From contig QMYF01000005.1 in NCBI GenBank assembly GCA_003662515.1, positions 1 through 11,172 on the forward strand: a stretch of DNA of 11,172 bases. Direction: 5' to 3'. Positions 6,366 to 11,172 of the stretch are shown in pieces (positions within the stretch are counted from its first letter, which is position 1; each line of letters begins with the position of its first letter). The position numbers and the translations under genes are program-made. The notes under the pieces were generated by a model. That model saw only the letters and a list, made by a program, of their open reading frames with translations. It was not told the origin of the DNA and ran no database searches. This DNA is from Candidatus Hecatellales archaeon (GTDB taxonomy: Archaea > Thermoproteota > Bathyarchaeia > Hecatellales > Hecatellaceae).

Positions 6366-7244
6366 ATGGCAACCAGCATTAAAATTTGTAATGTAGTTGC
6401 TTCAGTAGATTTTGGGCAGAGAATCCCTCTTAGAAATGTGGGGAAAGCCTTCTCCATACCTTTAACCCGGAGAAACAGGTTTCCAGGCCTCGTTGTAAGG
6501 CTTCAGAAGCCTAAAACCGTTAACCTGATTTTCAGCACGGGAAAAATGATATGCACAGGGTCAAGCTCGGAGCAGGGGGTTAGAAGAGCCGTTAAAAAAG
6601 TTGTGGACAAGCTGGAAAACCGCGGAGTCAAACTCAGAGGGAAGCCGCAGGTTAAAATTCAAAACGTGGTTGCCCTCCTCGATTTCGGAAAAAAGATAAA
6701 CCTGGAGAAGGCTGCTAAAAGCCTCACCAAAACCATTTATGAGCCTGAACAGTTTCCAGGCCTAATTTACCAGCTGGACCAGCCTAAAACGGTGGCCCTA
6801 CTTTTCTCCAACGGCAAGGCGGTGTTAACAGGGGCTAGAAGCAAGCGGGAGGTTGAGGAAGCCGTCAGAAAACTTGAGAAAGCCCTTTTCAGAAAGGGGA
6901 GACGGCGGAGGGTGAAAGCTTCAGGACGCGGGGAACCCCCTGTTTCCTCTCTTCAGAGGGCCCTAGAAATCTTGGAGGCCACCTATAGCCTCTGCGAGTT
7001 CTGCGGTTCCAGCTGTGAGGTCTGCCCCTACCCCAACCTCGGCGTTTACGTGGAGAAAGCCAGCGAAGAAACCTTAAAGTATACCAGTCTGCTCGCTTCC
7101 CCTGAAAAATGCCGGAAAGGTTTCTATGTTAAACCTAAAAGGGAGATATCCCTCCTCCTTAGAAACTCTGCGGAGGACCTTCGAGACCTCCTGGTTAGGC
7201 TGCTTTCAGAGCAGGTTAACTTGGAAGCCCTCCAACTAGCCTAG
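6366..7244 (+). CDS. tbp: TATA-binding protein with extra C-terminal cysteine-cluster domain
   Basis: General transcription factor that bends promoter DNA at the TATA box for TFB and RNA polymerase. Two TBP repeats are clear: residues 4-88 (CNVVASVDFGQ, RFPGLVVRL, LIFSTGKMICTG) and 96-178 (QNVVALLDFGK, QFPGLIYQL, LLFSNGKAVLTG). The four intercalating phenylalanines are kept (Phe39, 56, 130, 147), as are the DNA-contacting asparagines (Asn9, Asn100), so DNA binding should be retained. Archaeal TBPs are normally about 180-200 residues, often with a short acidic tail. This one has 292: a basic linker (RKGRRRRVK, about 177-185), then about 110 residues with CEFCGSSCEVC (Cys210, 213, 217, 220; CX2CX3CX2C), a further Cys249 and a helical leucine-rich end. 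The cluster looks able to bind zinc or an Fe-S centre (inference). It ends with tandem stops TAG TAA. The protease gene follows after 23 bases. Confidence 0.93.
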   Translation: MATSIKICNVVASVDFGQRIPLRNVGKAFSIPLTRRNRFPGLVVRLQKPKTVNLIFSTGKMICTGSSSEQGVRRAVKKVVDKLENRGVKLRGKPQVKIQNVVALLDFGKKINLEKAAKSLTKTIYEPEQFPGLIYQLDQPKTVALLFSNGKAVLTGARSKREVEEAVRKLEKALFRKGRRRRVKASGRGEPPVSSLQRALEILEATYSLCEFCGSSCEVCPYPNLGVYVEKASEETLKYTSLLASPEKCRKGFYVKPKREISLLLRNSAEDLRDLLVRLLSEQVNLEALQLA

Positions 7245-7267
7245 TAAGATTTTGGAGGAAGACCAAA

Positions 7268-8137
7268 ATGTCCGACATAGCTGAAGGAATAGGGATCTTC
7301 TTCTGGTTTTTCATTCTCCTAGTCTTTCTCTGGCCTCAAATCCAGCATAAAATGCTTCAAGACGCTAGGTTGAGGCTTATAAGGAAAATCGAGCGGAAGG
7401 AGAACGCCCGCGTGATAAGCATGATTCACAGGCAGGAGCGAATATCGCTTTTCGGCATCCCCCTCTACCGCTACATTGACATTGAAGATTCCGAGCAGGT
7501 TTTGAGGGCCATCAGGAACACTCCCCCGGACATGCCTATCTGCCTCATCATCCACACTCCTGGAGGCTTGGTGCTGGCAGCAGCCCAAATAGCCCTAGCC
7601 CTAAAAGACCATCCAGCCAAAAAGAAGGTGATAGTTCCCCACTACGCTATGAGCGGTGGAACCCTTATCGCTTTGGCCGCCGACGAAATCGTTATGGATC
7701 CCCACGCGGTTTTAGGTCCGGTTGACCCTCAGCTGGCTGACTCAACGCGTGGCTCCCTGCCAGCCGTATCCATTATAAGGGCTGTCCAGCAGAAGGGGGT
7801 GGATAAAGTTGACGACGAAACCCTGATTAAGGCGGATATTGCAGCTAAGGCTGTAAAGCAGATGGAGGAGCTTATCGTGAGGCTTACAAGGGATAAGCTT
7901 GGGGAGGAAAAGGCGCGGAAGCTGGCTGAAGCTTTGGCTGGAGGACAGTGGACCCACGACTATCCCATCACCGTGGAGCAGTTGAGGGAGCTAGGCCTCC
8001 CGGTAACCGTCGGCATACCGCCGGAGGTATACACTTTAATGGAGCTTTACCCGCAACCTATCCAGGCCAGGCCAACCGTAGAGTTTGTCCCCACACCCCA
8101 CTATCCAACACCGGGAAGAAGAACGGAGAGAAGCTAA
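7268..8137 (+). CDS. Membrane-anchored ClpP-class serine protease (SDH/serine dehydrogenase proteinase family)
   Basis: 289 residues, ATG with GGAGGA upstream. An N-terminal membrane helix (about 8-24) is followed by a ClpP/crotonase-fold domain: HTPGG (96-100, oxyanion loop), PHYAMSGGTLIALAADEIVMDPHAVLGPVDPQ with the probable nucleophile Ser129, then a helical region and a Pro-rich tail (about 268-284). This pattern is that of the SDH_sah family, related to SppA/NfeD proteases that cleave membrane or signal-peptide substrates. The conserved Asp139/Glu140 stretch and GPVDPQ are family hallmarks; the physiological substrate is unknown. It sits 23 bases after TBP and is likely cotranscribed with it. 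Its TAA overlaps the TAG of the convergent methyltransferase gene. Confidence 0.88.
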   Translation: MSDIAEGIGIFFWFFILLVFLWPQIQHKMLQDARLRLIRKIERKENARVISMIHRQERISLFGIPLYRYIDIEDSEQVLRAIRNTPPDMPICLIIHTPGGLVLAAAQIALALKDHPAKKKVIVPHYAMSGGTLIALAADEIVMDPHAVLGPVDPQLADSTRGSLPAVSIIRAVQQKGVDKVDDETLIKADIAAKAVKQMEELIVRLTRDKLGEEKARKLAEALAGGQWTHDYPITVEQLRELGLPVTVGIPPEVYTLMELYPQPIQARPTVEFVPTPHYPTPGRRTERS

Positions 8138-9186
8138 AAAGGGAAAAACCCTCCCTTCAGACGTTTCACAGACTCCACGAAAAACTGTATTTTTCTTGTT
8201 GGGGTGTCAAGGCGGAAGTCGCATCCCGGCGCTATAAGGTCTGCACCCTCAGCATAGGCCTTTCCAACAGCGTCAGCTATCTCTCGAAGCGAGCCAACGC
8301 TCAGAAGGGTTGTGGAAATATTTCCGGCTACAGGGTAGCCTGGCTTAACTTTTCCAGCAGCCTTCTTCGCTTCCGCCATGGAGGTTTTCTCGTCTACGGC
8401 TATGGCTGTGGCTCCCGTGGAGGCCATAGCCTCAACTATGGGGAGCGTGTAGCCGCAAATGCTTAGGATGGTTGGAATTTTAACCGCTCTAACTATTTTC
8501 TTCAGATAGGGAGAAACGAAGATTTTAAATTGTTCAGGGGAAACCATGCCCACGCAGGCGCCCATATCGTGAAGCGTTATAATGTCTGCTCCAGCTTCCT
8601 CGTAGGCTAAGGCTATCTCCACGAAAACCTCCACCAGAGCGTCGAGAATCGCCTTAACCTTTTCAGGCTCCCTAACCAGTAGGGGGAGAAACTTCACCGG
8701 GTCGGCTAAGCCTTGAACCAGAGAAGTGAAGGGAGGCGTTAAAATCACATTTACGGGGGTTAAACCTTCAAACTCTCTTTTAAGCAGACGGATGGCCTCC
8801 AAAATCTTCGGGATTCTCCCCGCCTCCCTCACCTCTCCTGGAGGATGAACATTCTCAGGGCCGCTGATGACAGGCTTCTTCACCTTCGGCCAGATGAAAA
8901 CCTTTCGGGAGGCAGGCTCCTCCATAAAGTCTACCTCAGCCCCCAAAACCTCCGCCTCAACGGTTATGTCGAAGGGGAGGGAAACGTTTTCCAGCCCGGC
9001 TAAACGATGGGCAGCGGAGGCCAGCCTAGCCATTTTTTCAGGGTTCCAATGGGCTTCAGGCCAGTAGGCACCCGTCTCCTCCATGAGTTGAACCGTGGCC
9101 GTGGAGGTGGGGTTAATGCAGGGAGGCCTATCCACATGGGACCGCCCCTTCAAAAGAGCCTCCATAACCCTTTCATAAGCGTTCAA
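8134..9186 (-). CDS. MtaA/MtbA-like methylcobamide:CoM methyltransferase (UroD superfamily) with altered zinc ligand
   Basis: 350 residues from TTG 9186, with GAGGGGATGG as ribosome binding site; the open frame continues upstream to 9318 but runs into the divergent gene and lacks family homology there. The N-terminus (NAYERVMEALLKGR..VDRPP), then ELMEETGAYWPEAHWNPEKMARLA and GLENVSLPFDITVEAEVLGAEVDF match MtaA/MtbA proteins, which move a methyl group from a corrinoid protein to coenzyme M in methylotrophic methanogenesis. The family zinc site is H-x-C-Xn-C. Here the first motif reads LSICG, so Ser242 replaces His, while Cys244 and Cys322 (APGCDF) remain, 77 residues apart. Catalysis may be altered, or the acceptor may differ. 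No corrinoid protein or substrate-specific methyltransferase is in the window. Plain uroporphyrinogen decarboxylase is unlikely given the cysteines. Confidence 0.85.
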   Translation of the reverse strand: MNAYERVMEALLKGRSHVDRPPCINPTSTATVQLMEETGAYWPEAHWNPEKMARLASAAHRLAGLENVSLPFDITVEAEVLGAEVDFMEEPASRKVFIWPKVKKPVISGPENVHPPGEVREAGRIPKILEAIRLLKREFEGLTPVNVILTPPFTSLVQGLADPVKFLPLLVREPEKVKAILDALVEVFVEIALAYEEAGADIITLHDMGACVGMVSPEQFKIFVSPYLKKIVRAVKIPTILSICGYTLPIVEAMASTGATAIAVDEKTSMAEAKKAAGKVKPGYPVAGNISTTLLSVGSLREIADAVGKAYAEGADLIAPGCDFRLDTPTRKIQFFVESVKRLKGGFFPF

Positions 9187-9259
9187 GGTTCCATCCCCTC
9201 GGGCTGAAGCCGCTGGACGATAGCTTAAAGGGTTAAGGAAGCTTAAAGGTAATGTTGGC
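9187..9259. promoter_or_regulatory. Divergent promoter region between methyltransferase and MBL-fold genes
   Basis: The 73-base gap carries two copies of AGCTTAAAGG (9222-9231 and 9240-9249). On the minus strand the first gives CTTTAAGC about 35-45 bases upstream of the methyltransferase start, a fair TATA position. On the plus strand AAAGGTAAT (9245-9253) can serve as Shine-Dalgarno for TTG 9260. The short repeat also matches common codon strings in this genome, so it may not be an operator. Confidence 0.35.
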
Positions 9260-10162
9260 TTGGGAGTGGGGTCTGGGTTGGCGGCTGAAAAGGAAGCCGT
9301 TGAGAAGGTTAAGCTCACCGTTCTCGCCGACGATTATGCTGGATACGGAAGCAGGCTTTGGGCTCAGCATGGAGTCTCCTACCTGATAGAGGTGGAAAGG
9401 AAAGGTGGGAAGGAAACCATTCTCTTCGATACTGGAACCAACGCTGACCCCATCCTCTACAACATGAAAACTTTAGGGATAAATCCTTCCATCATCGACC
9501 TCATAGTCCTATCCCACAACCATTACGACCATACAGGTGGACTTCTCAAGCTTTTGCAAGCTATAGGAAGGGGGAACATTCCCATCATAGCCCACCCAGA
9601 AATTTTCAAGACAAGCATAATCTTAAGGCCTAAACTCGAAGTGGTAGGCTTAAAGGAGAACACTAGAGAGGAGGCTGAAAAGCTTGGAGGACAGTGGGTG
9701 CTCTCCCGGGAGCCTGTGAAGCTAACCGAAGCCGTATACACTACGGGGGAAATCGAAAGAAGCGTAGACTTTGAAAGGGAAGCACCCCTCAAAGTTTACA
9801 CGGTTGAAAACGGCCAGCTTAAAGTCGACCTTTTCCTAGACGACCTCTCCCTATTCATCTGCCTCAAAAAGGGTATCCTCGTGGTTTCAGGATGCGCCCA
9901 CGCAGGCATCATAAACATTTTGAAACAGTCATTAAGGCTGTCCAAAGCCAGCGGGATCAGAGCGGTAATAGGGGGATTCCACCTTGTCGGCGCCTCGAAA
10001 AAACGGATAGAAAAAACCGTGGAAGCCTTCAGGAAGCTGAAAGTTGAAGAAGTTTACAGTGGCCATTGCACAGGCTTCCAAGCTGAAAAAATTTTTGCTG
10101 AGAGGCTAGGAGAACGCTTTCACAGGCTTTACTGCGGGTTAACCTTAAACTTTGAAGGCTAG
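9260..10162 (+). CDS. Metallo-beta-lactamase-fold protein of COG1237, methanopterin-biosynthesis type
   Basis: 300 residues, TTG start with AAAGGTAAT upstream; an in-frame TTG at 9278 is an alternative, and family homology begins only near residue 16 (VKLTVLADDYAG). Metal-binding residues are visible: LFDTG (Asp57), SHNHYDHTGG (His86, His88, Asp90, His91), GCAHAGI (His214), IGGFH (His241) and SGHCTG (His269). COG1237 includes the Methanocaldococcus enzyme annotated as 7,8-dihydropterin-6-methyl-4-(beta-D-ribofuranosyl)aminobenzene-5'-phosphate synthase, which joins pterin and arylamine in methanopterin synthesis; other members are uncharacterised hydrolases, so the exact reaction is uncertain. 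The divergent methyltransferase fits a C1-metabolism context. Its TAG and that of the convergent regulator are read from the same four bases, CTAG. Confidence 0.85.
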   Translation: MGVGSGLAAEKEAVEKVKLTVLADDYAGYGSRLWAQHGVSYLIEVERKGGKETILFDTGTNADPILYNMKTLGINPSIIDLIVLSHNHYDHTGGLLKLLQAIGRGNIPIIAHPEIFKTSIILRPKLEVVGLKENTREEAEKLGGQWVLSREPVKLTEAVYTTGEIERSVDFEREAPLKVYTVENGQLKVDLFLDDLSLFICLKKGILVVSGCAHAGIINILKQSLRLSKASGIRAVIGGFHLVGASKKRIEKTVEAFRKLKVEEVYSGHCTGFQAEKIFAERLGERFHRLYCGLTLNFEG

Positions 10163-10653
10163 CTTCGAGACAGTTTTCCGGCAAGGTCTTTCAAGGCATC
10201 CTTAAGGACGGCTTCCCCAGGCTTAAGGATAACCACCGGAATATCCACCAGCTTCTCAATGATGGAGGCAAATACAGGGGCGCATATAAGGCCTGAAGCC
10301 CCCTCCTTCTCGGCTTTAACAGCAGCCACAATGCAGTCTTCAATAGATGTGGCAGGGTACTCTCTAACCTCAAACCTTCTCCCTTCAACCTTTATTTCCC
10401 TGGTTCTCAACTGGTCTAAAATGAACTTGGCAGCAATAACCGCGATGAAAGGCTTCCTAGAAGGTTCCAAAACTTCAACTATCCGTTTCACTGTTGAGAA
10501 ACGTGGATCTCGCTCTCCAGAAGTTATCTTGTAGAGGGTTGCAAGGGGAAGCCCCGTCTTTTCAGCCAGCTCCCTAATGCTCATCTTCCTACGTTTAAGC
10601 TCCTCCTCCAAAGCCTTCTTGAAGCCTACCTCAAAGATTCTTTTCGAGAACAT
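10159..10653 (-). CDS. XRE-type helix-turn-helix regulator with C-terminal possible sensor domain
   Basis: 164 residues from ATG 10653. The open frame reaches 10743, but that part would translate the promoter and has low-complexity Phe/Leu/Lys content. An XRE/Cro-like helix-turn-helix occupies about 13-63 (KMSIRELAEKTGLPLATLYKITSGERDP). The remainder (66-164) contains ATSIEDCIVAAVKAEKEGAS, GLICAPVFASIIEKLVDIPVV and ILKPGEA. The 'sense a site, then iPVV' layout recalls the ligand-binding N-domain of PrpR-like activators, but this is only a resemblance; I do not know the ligand. The TATA box 26-35 bases before the ATG predicts a leaderless mRNA. It is divergent from an ABC substrate-binding protein gene, so it may control that transporter and itself (inference). 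Confidence 0.85.
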   Translation of the reverse strand: MFSKRIFEVGFKKALEEELKRRKMSIRELAEKTGLPLATLYKITSGERDPRFSTVKRIVEVLEPSRKPFIAVIAAKFILDQLRTREIKVEGRRFEVREYPATSIEDCIVAAVKAEKEGASGLICAPVFASIIEKLVDIPVVILKPGEAVLKDALKDLAGKLSRS

Positions 10654-10676
10654 AATTAATCTATAAGGAAATTCCA

Positions 10677-10688
10677 GCTTAAAAATTT
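10677..10688 (-). promoter_or_regulatory. TATA box of the HTH regulator, predicted leaderless transcript
   Basis: On the minus strand it reads GAAAATTTTTAAG-like A/T-rich sequence followed by CTGG, centred about 29 bases before ATG 10653. This spacing puts the start of transcription within a few bases of the ATG, and there is no Shine-Dalgarno. Both fit a leaderless archaeal message. Confidence 0.5.
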
Positions 10689-10703
10689 TCCTTTTTAGGA
10701 AAA
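10686..10703. promoter_or_regulatory. Inverted repeat TTTTCC-N6-GGAAAA, candidate operator
   Basis: Perfect 6-base arms (10686-10691 and 10698-10703) flank TTTTTA. The repeat covers the upstream edge of the regulator's TATA box and its BRE position, where a bound dimer would block TFB/TBP. A dimeric HTH protein encoded next to it makes autoregulation reasonable. The low sequence complexity lowers confidence. Confidence 0.35.
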
Positions 10704-10722
10704 AAGAACAATACAAAAAGGG

Positions 10723-10774
10723 AAAAATTAATAGAAGGCACACCTAATAAAACAGGCAAGGGAAAGAGGGGTGA
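10723..10774 (+). promoter_or_regulatory. Promoter and Shine-Dalgarno of the substrate-binding protein gene
   Basis: AAAAATTAATAG (10723-10734) is a TATA-like element predicting initiation near 10754. GAGGGGTGA (10766-10774) is a strong ribosome binding site three bases before TTG 10778. Position and composition only. Confidence 0.45.
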
Positions 10775-10777
10775 AAA

Positions 10778-11172
10778 TTGGAAGGCGCCACTAAAACCTT
10801 AGCAACACTCATAGCCGTGATAGTCATCGTTGTCGGGGGGATAATTGCCTATTTCGCTTTTGTGGGCCCTCCTCCAAGCAGGGAGATAACCATCCATTTC
10901 ACCTACCAGCAAAGCGACCATCACCTGGCCGCCTTCATAATTCTTGAGAAGGGTTGGATAGAGGAGATGGCTGCGGAGAAAGGCTACAAGGTTACAATTG
11001 TCGAGGAAAGCTTTCCTTCAGGTCCTCCCCAAATGGAAAGATTCATGGCTGGAGCCGTGGATGTAGCCTACGTTGGCGCGGCCCCCGTGGTTTCCGAGGT
11101 TGCCCAAGCCCTAGCCTTGGAAAAGGAAGGCAAGAGCGTTCCTAAAGCCGTTATCGTTGCCGCAGTGAATAC
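10778..11172 (+). CDS. ABC transporter substrate-binding protein (SsuA/TauA/NMT1-like), membrane anchored, 3' partial
   Basis: 131 codons are present and the window ends inside the gene. The start is TTG behind GAGGGGTGA. An N-terminal uncleaved-looking membrane helix (about 8-29, IAVIVIVVGGIIAYFAFVG) is followed by a PPPS linker and the first lobe of a type II periplasmic-binding fold: ITIHFTYQQSDHHLAAFIILEKGWIEE, then FMAGAVDVAYVGAAPVV (about 89-105). The 'H-x-AAF...KGW' and 'AG-x-VDVAYVG-x-AP' patterns are those of nitrate/sulfonate/taurine/thiamine-precursor binding proteins. The ligand cannot be deduced from this half. It stands divergent to the HTH regulator, and permease and ATPase genes would be expected downstream. 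Confidence 0.85.
   Translation, partial: MEGATKTLATLIAVIVIVVGGIIAYFAFVGPPPSREITIHFTYQQSDHHLAAFIILEKGWIEEMAAEKGYKVTIVEESFPSGPPQMERFMAGAVDVAYVGAAPVVSEVAQALALEKEGKSVPKAVIVAAVN

Noticed and set aside
7948..8466. 172-codon plus-strand frame across the end of the protease and methyltransferase genes
   Set aside because: It is out of frame with the protease and antisense to the methyltransferase, both strongly supported; it has no ribosome binding site or recognisable motif.
9222..9249. AGCTTAAAGG direct repeat as a regulator-binding site
   Set aside because: The same string or close variants occur inside several coding regions of the window through common codon pairs, so its recurrence is weak evidence. 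Mentioned only within the promoter region.
9187..9318. N-terminal extension of the methyltransferase up to 9318
   Set aside because: It overlaps the start of the divergent MBL gene, is Ser/Pro/Ala-rich without family similarity, and the TTG at 9186 has a good ribosome binding site and matches the usual N-terminus.
10163..10534. Genome-wide TAG reassignment to a sense codon
   Set aside because: Reading through the TAG at 10160-10162 would continue about 125 codons antisense across the regulator gene, and TAG ends six genes at positions where the families normally end. TAG must act as a stop in most places.
10654..10743. N-terminal extension of the HTH regulator up to 10743
   Set aside because: It would translate the TATA box and the inverted repeat and gives low-complexity Phe/Leu/Lys sequence. 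ATG 10653 fits a leaderless message.
1..11172. tRNA or rRNA genes, CRISPR arrays, insertion sequences, prophage or defence genes
   Set aside because: No cloverleaf, regularly spaced repeats, transposase, terminal inverted repeats or integrase motifs were found by eye on either strand.

Overview
The window is archaeal chromosomal DNA. The clearest sign is a TATA-binding protein gene (6366-7244). Supporting signs are TATA-box/Shine-Dalgarno style promoters, an archaeal-type arginyl-tRNA synthetase, a ClpP-class membrane protease, a methylcobamide:CoM methyltransferase-like protein and a COG1237 metallo-beta-lactamase-fold protein of the kind tied to methanopterin synthesis. A lineage near Bathyarchaeia or another methanogen-related archaeal group is plausible, but that is inference. 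TTG is a very common start codon (about six genes) and TAG the commonest stop (6 of 13 gene ends).

Layout. 1-2289 (+): the tail of a probable CTP-dependent polyprenol (dolichol/phytol) kinase, a 57-residue two-helix membrane protein overlapping it by 4 bases, a phosphomannomutase/phosphoglucomutase, and an unknown coiled-coil protein overlapping that by 11 bases. Lipid carrier and sugar activation would fit cell-surface glycan synthesis. 2290-2407 is a structured non-coding leader before a QueT-family transporter. 2408-5407 (+): QueT, a nitroreductase and arginyl-tRNA synthetase; the last has one in-frame TAG at 4934-4936 with full homology on both sides. 5369-6163 (-): an eight-helix membrane protein of unknown function, convergent with argS. 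6164-6365: AT-rich promoter region with a possible micro-ORF. 6366-8137 (+): a TATA-binding protein with an unexpected C-terminal cysteine-cluster domain, then a membrane-anchored serine protease. 8134-9186 (-): an MtaA/MtbA-like methyltransferase with the zinc-ligand His replaced by Ser. 9260-10162 (+): the MBL-fold protein. 10159-10653 (-): a helix-turn-helix regulator with a C-terminal possible sensor domain. 10778 to the end (+): the start of a membrane-anchored ABC substrate-binding protein, divergent from the regulator.

The strongest leads are: (1) TBP fused to a CX2CX3CX2C domain; (2) a leader RNA before queT that can fold as a pseudoknot over the ribosome binding site, recalling but not matching preQ1 riboswitches; (3) the in-frame amber codon in an essential synthetase gene; and (4) the His-to-Ser change in the methyltransferase zinc site. 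No tRNA, rRNA, CRISPR array or insertion sequence was seen.
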